A DNA stretch of 8,959 nucleotides from an uncultured Eubacteriales bacterium (lineage in GTDB: Bacteria; Bacillota; Clostridia; Oscillospirales; Oscillospiraceae): contig USIH01000086.1 of assembly GCA_900554705.1 (NCBI GenBank), forward strand, positions 1 to 8,959. Reading direction: 5' to 3'. Below, piece after piece: positions 6,601-8,959 of this stretch. The position numbers were made by a program, and so were the translations under genes. The number at the start of each line of letters is the position of its first letter. The first letter of the stretch is position 1. The notes under the pieces were generated by a model, which saw only the letters and a list, made by a program, of their open reading frames with translations, made no database searches and was not told where the DNA came from.

Positions 6601-6629
6601 AATATACCATATTTCGCCGCCCTATGCAA
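6601..6629 (-). promoter_or_regulatory. Sigma-A promoter of typA
   Basis: On the minus strand TTGCAT (-35, 6624-6629), a 17-base spacer and TATATT (-10, 6601-6606) are present. Just upstream are two A-tracts of five and seven bases whose centres are about ten bases apart, an arrangement expected to bend DNA or act as an UP element. Predicted start is near 6594, giving a leader of about 50 bases. Confidence 0.82.
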
Positions 6630-6651
6630 GACTTTTTGCAGTTTTTTTCTC

Positions 6652-6680
6652 TTGCGCAAGCGAAAGAAGTATGTTATGAT
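6652..6680 (+). promoter_or_regulatory. Extended -10 promoter of the membrane protein-rpiB operon
   Basis: TTGCGC (-35, 6652-6657), a 17-base spacer and TATGAT (-10, 6675-6680) are preceded by TGT, giving an extended -10 element that would compensate for the weak -35. Predicted start is near 6687. A perfect 10-base palindrome CTTGCGCAAG (6651-6660) covers the -35 box. The promoter is back to back with that of typA. Confidence 0.65.
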
Positions 6681-6708
6681 AAAATCAGAGAGAAAGGGGG
6701 CTGCCAAG

Positions 6709-7851
6709 ATGGACACGTATGATACCGCGCAGCGGGTGCTGCTTGCGGCTGCCGCGCTGCTGGCCTGCCTGAACGCCGCCTCCTATTTTGCCGCGCTGCG
6801 TCCCCGCCGCGGAACGACGGAGTGGCTCGCCCGCTTTGCTCCCGTGCAGCCGGTCGCACTGCCGCGTCCCGCGTTCTCTCCGGCCGATCTCTGCGTCGGC
6901 GCGCTTGCGCTGCTGTGCGCCGCGTGCCTGCGGCTGGTTTTCCTGTTTTTTGACGCGCGCCTGCACCTTTCGAGCGAGCCGTGGGAGGCGCTTGTCCGCA
7001 TCCTGCCCACCGCTGCGGAGCAGGCGCTGCTTGCCCCCGCGCTTTACGCGCTGCTGCGCGGCCTGTTTTCCCGCCGCCTGCCCGCGTTTTTTGCCGCCGT
7101 GCTCGGCGTGGCCGCTTCGTTTGACGCCGTGTTTCCGTTCGGCGCTTCGGGCGCGCTTGCGTGCCTTGCCGTGTCGCTGCTCCTGCTCCTGCTCTGGATG
7201 ACGAGCGCGGCGCGCCTGCGCTGGCTCTATCTTCTGGGCTGCGGCGTCCTTTACGGCCTTGCCGCCCTGCTGTGCTTCCGCGCGGTTTATCTGCTGCCGC
7301 TCTATGCCGCTGCCTACGTGCTGACGCTTGTGCGCCGCAGCAGGCAGGAGGAGGACTTTCGCCCCGCGCTGTCCGTGCTTGCCGTGGCGGCATTCGGCCT
7401 TGTGGGCGGTCTGCTGCTCTGGGCGGCGCATTTGAAGCTGCGCGGCCTCTGGGACGGCGGCTATTTTGAGATCTTCCGCTCCTTCCGGATGTACCGGCTG
7501 CTGGGCGGTCAGATCCGTGCGGCGGTCTCCGGCCTGTTCGGCGCGCCGCGCCTGTGCCTTTCCTACCGCGACGGCTTCTTACTCCTGTTTGGCGCGGCGG
7601 CGCTTGTGCCGCTGGTGCACGGCGCCTTTTGGCGCAAGGAGGCGCTGTGCCGTGCGCTGCTGCTTCTGACCGTGCTGCTGTTTGCGGCGTGGATCTTCGG
7701 CGGCGCTTATCTGCTGCCGCTTGCGCTGCTCGCGGCGCTGTGCCGCGTCTGGAGCGTCGCCTGTGCGCGCGGCAGGACTGCCTTTGCGGTGCTGGGCGCG
7801 CTTGCGCTGTTTGCCTGCCACGCTGCGGCGCTTATCATTGATCTACTTTAA
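6709..7851 (+). CDS. Polytopic membrane protein of unknown function (possible GT-C-like fold)
   Basis: I do not recognise this 380-residue protein with confidence. It is rich in Leu and Ala, with about 10-12 hydrophobic segments (near 8-30, 60-81, 104-121, 125-141, 146-164, 172-189, 191-207, 220-240, 287-304, 312-331, 333-347 and 357-378). The run of short helices broken by Arg-rich turns, with an Arg/Lys cluster at 209-218, recalls GT-C glycosyltransferases such as the PMT/ArnT type. A convincing acidic catalytic motif is lacking: only D82 and E90 lie in the first long outward loop. It could be a degenerate enzyme, a transporter or something else. ATG 6709 is chosen because AAAGGGGG (6693-6700) lies 8 bases upstream and earlier in-frame starts fall in the promoter. 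It is 12 bases from rpiB and shares its transcript. GC content is very high even for this window. Confidence 0.8.
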   Translation: MDTYDTAQRVLLAAAALLACLNAASYFAALRPRRGTTEWLARFAPVQPVALPRPAFSPADLCVGALALLCAACLRLVFLFFDARLHLSSEPWEALVRILPTAAEQALLAPALYALLRGLFSRRLPAFFAAVLGVAASFDAVFPFGASGALACLAVSLLLLLLWMTSAARLRWLYLLGCGVLYGLAALLCFRAVYLLPLYAAAYVLTLVRRSRQEEDFRPALSVLAVAAFGLVGGLLLWAAHLKLRGLWDGGYFEIFRSFRMYRLLGGQIRAAVSGLFGAPRLCLSYRDGFLLLFGAAALVPLVHGAFWRKEALCRALLLLTVLLFAAWIFGGAYLLPLALLAALCRVWSVACARGRTAFAVLGALALFACHAAALIIDLL

Positions 7852-7863
7852 GGAGGTTTCCCT

Positions 7864-8313
7864 ATGAAAATTGCCCTTGCCTGTGACCACGGCGGCCTGC
7901 GCCTGAAGAACGTGATCAAGGAGCACCTGATCGCGCGCGGTTATGAGGTGCGCGACTTCGGCACCGACAGCGAAGAGAGCTGCGACTATCCGGACTATGC
8001 GCTTCCAGCCGCCGAGGCGGTCGCGCGCGGCGACTGCGAGCGCGGCATTTTGGTCTGCACGACCGGCATCGGCGTGAGCATCACCGCCAACAAGGTACAC
8101 GGCATCCGCTGCGCCCTGCTTTCTGATACCGTTTCCGCCAGCCTCACGCGCCGCCATAACGACGCGAACATGATGGCGCTCGGTCAGGGCATGATCGGCG
8201 AAAAGCTCGCGCTGGAGATCGTCGACATCTGGCTGGACACCGCCTTTGAGGGCGGACGGCATCAGCGCCGCGTCGACAAGATCATGGCGATCGAAAATCG
8301 TTTGGATCGTTAA
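7864..8313 (+). CDS. rpiB: Ribose-5-phosphate isomerase B
   Basis: The 149-residue cytoplasmic enzyme interconverts ribose 5-phosphate and ribulose 5-phosphate in the non-oxidative pentose phosphate pathway. It belongs to the RpiB/LacA/LacB family. Visible family features are the N-terminal MKIALACDHGG (Asp8, His9), the active-site Cys65 in the ILVCTTGIG loop, HNDAN with His98, and the C-terminal FEGGRHQRRVDKI phosphate-binding arginines. The length is typical. Cys65 together with normal length favours RpiB over LacA/LacB, and no lactose or allose genes are nearby. The ribosome binding site AAGGAGG (7850-7856) overlaps the stop codon of the upstream membrane protein gene and lies 7 bases from ATG 7864, so the two genes are coupled in an operon. 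A strong terminator follows. Confidence 0.96.
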   Translation: MKIALACDHGGLRLKNVIKEHLIARGYEVRDFGTDSEESCDYPDYALPAAEAVARGDCERGILVCTTGIGVSITANKVHGIRCALLSDTVSASLTRRHNDANMMALGQGMIGEKLALEIVDIWLDTAFEGGRHQRRVDKIMAIENRLDR

Positions 8314-8343
8314 AGAACGCCGCAAGACAGATTTTACGGAATG

Positions 8344-8387
8344 GATCCCTCCCTTGGCCGCATACAGTGGCAGGGGAGGGATCTTTT
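8344..8387 (+). terminator. Intrinsic terminator of rpiB that also contains the next gene's ribosome binding site
   Basis: A perfect 10-bp stem (GATCCCTCCC at 8344-8353 with 8374-8383) is followed by four T residues (8384-8387). The loop is 20 bases and may pair partly inside. The 3' arm includes GGGGAGGG (8373-8380), which is the only ribosome binding site for the ATG at 8391. When the hairpin forms, it would both end rpiB transcription and hide that site. Confidence 0.82.
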
Positions 8388-8390
8388 GCT

Positions 8391-8876
8391 ATGAAAAAGC
8401 CGTTTCTTATCGCCGCCGTCGCCGTTGCGCTCGGCGGTACCGCGCTGCACTTTCTGTTTGACCTTTGGCCGAACGCGCTGACGGCGCTGGTATCGCCCGT
8501 CAACGAAAGCGTCTGGGAGCACTTAAAGCTCCTGTTCTGGCCGATGCTCGCGGCGGCGCTCGTGCTGTCGTTCCGCACCCGCCGCCCCTATGACCTGTGG
8601 AGCGCGTTTTTTGCCGCGCTTCTGGCAATGCCGCTTTTCCTTCTGGGCGTCTATTATCTCATTCGGTGCGGCTTCGGTTACACGGCGCTCTGGCTGGACA
8701 TCACGCTCTATTACGTTTCCGTCGCCTTCGGTTTTCTGCTCACGTGGCGGCTGTATCAGAGCGGCGCACTTGCCCGCCGGACGGGTGTCCTGCTGATGCT
8801 CGTGATGTTTTATGCCGCTGCGCTGGTGCTCTTCACCTTCGCGGCTCCGCCGCTGGGTATTTTTGAATCTGCATAA
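8391..8876 (+). CDS. Small membrane protein, DUF6512-like
   Basis: This 161-residue protein has five predicted membrane segments (about 4-22, 45-61, 71-92, 100-119 and 131-152). The motif SPVNESVWEHLKLLFWP (residues 35-51) between the first two segments is, as I recall it, the signature of the DUF6512 family, common in Clostridia and of unknown function. The C-terminal FAAPPLGIF is also family-like. The start ATG 8391 follows GGGGAGGG with a 10-base spacer. A GTG at 8367 in the same frame would add eight residues from inside the terminator loop and is less likely. No separate promoter is seen in the 77 bases after rpiB, so expression probably depends on read-through. No function can be assigned. 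Confidence 0.85.
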   Translation: MKKPFLIAAVAVALGGTALHFLFDLWPNALTALVSPVNESVWEHLKLLFWPMLAAALVLSFRTRRPYDLWSAFFAALLAMPLFLLGVYYLIRCGFGYTALWLDITLYYVSVAFGFLLTWRLYQSGALARRTGVLLMLVMFYAAALVLFTFAAPPLGIFESA

Positions 8877-8877
8877 A

Positions 8878-8906
8878 ACGCAGGGGAGGCGGTGCCTCCC
8901 CTGCGT
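8878..8906 (-). terminator. Perfect hairpin after the DUF6512-like gene
   Basis: A perfect 13-bp GC-rich stem (8878-8890 with 8894-8906) has a 3-base loop. On the minus strand it is followed by four T residues (complement of A8875-8878), so it has terminator form for a minus-strand gene entering from the right. On the plus strand there is no T-tract, although the hairpin begins just after the stop codon and could still define the mRNA end. Confidence 0.7.
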
Positions 8907-8940
8907 CAGCGTGTCGAAAAACCCTTTTCGACACGCTGAC
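8905..8940. repeat. Perfect 16-bp palindrome, candidate dispersed intergenic repeat
   Basis: The arms 8905-8920 and 8925-8940 are perfectly complementary around a 4-base ACCC loop. The left arm contains GTGTCGAAAA and the right arm TTTTCGACAC. It overlaps the preceding hairpin by two bases (8905-8906). It has no T-tract on either side, so it is not a standard terminator. Length, perfection and intergenic position fit a REP- or MITE-like element; copy number elsewhere cannot be judged from this window. Confidence 0.7.
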
Positions 8941-8959
8941 AGACTGCCAAAAAGGTTCG

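Noticed and set aside
6621..6647. Hairpin TGCAA/TTGCA plus T-run resembling a plus-strand terminator
   Set aside because: No plus-strand gene lies upstream, the stem is only 5 A:T-rich pairs, and the same bases form the typA -35 box and upstream A-tracts.
5394..6722. Plus-strand open frame of 442 codons opposite typA
   Set aside because: It mirrors the conserved GTPase on the other strand, is rich in Asp/Val/Arg as expected for antisense of GC-rich genes, and crosses the typA promoter region.
1..8959. CRISPR arrays, insertion sequences, defence or toxin-antitoxin genes, tRNA or rRNA
   Set aside because: No spaced direct repeats, transposase-like frames, target-site duplications or cloverleaf sequences were found; almost all the sequence is explained by housekeeping genes.

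Overview
The window looks like chromosomal housekeeping DNA from a GC-rich member of the Clostridia, most likely an Oscillospiraceae/Ruminococcaceae relative. The evidence is the Gram-positive gene set (ricT, khpB/jag, a YidC with no large periplasmic domain, yidD, rnpA, rpmH, a clostridial DUF6512-type protein), strong AGGAGG-type ribosome binding sites and sigma-A promoters. No mobile element, CRISPR array, tRNA or rRNA is visible.

Left part (1-4720), all genes on the minus strand, described in the direction of transcription. rpmH (L34) has a near-consensus promoter and is followed at once by a strong intrinsic terminator. Then come rnpA, yidD (4-base overlap), yidC, khpB and acpP, tightly packed with no recognisable internal promoter. 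Tandem terminators follow acpP. A new promoter then starts holB and ricT, and ricT runs off the left edge. L34, RNase P protein, YidD, YidC and KhpB form the classic oriC-proximal module for ribosome/RNA maturation and membrane protein insertion. Here dnaA is not next to rpmH, and acpP stands where mnmE/mnmG would normally follow khpB.

Middle (4719-6708). typA/bipA, a ribosome-associated GTPase, is on the minus strand with its own promoter. A compact divergent promoter region of about 160 bases separates it from a plus-strand operon. It holds phased A-tracts, a short perfect palindrome, and a leader hairpin in front of typA.

Right part (6709-8959), plus strand. A GC- and Leu/Ala-rich polytopic membrane protein of unknown function (possibly GT-C-like) is followed 12 bases later by rpiB (ribose-5-phosphate isomerase B). 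A terminator hairpin then contains the ribosome binding site of a small DUF6512-type membrane protein. The window ends in two abutting perfect palindromes, which may be the edge of a dispersed intergenic repeat.

I see no convincing novel multi-gene system. The best leads are RNA and regulatory structures: the terminal palindromes, the terminator/RBS overlap at 8344-8391, the rpmH-rnpA terminator, and the altered gene order of the rpmH cluster.
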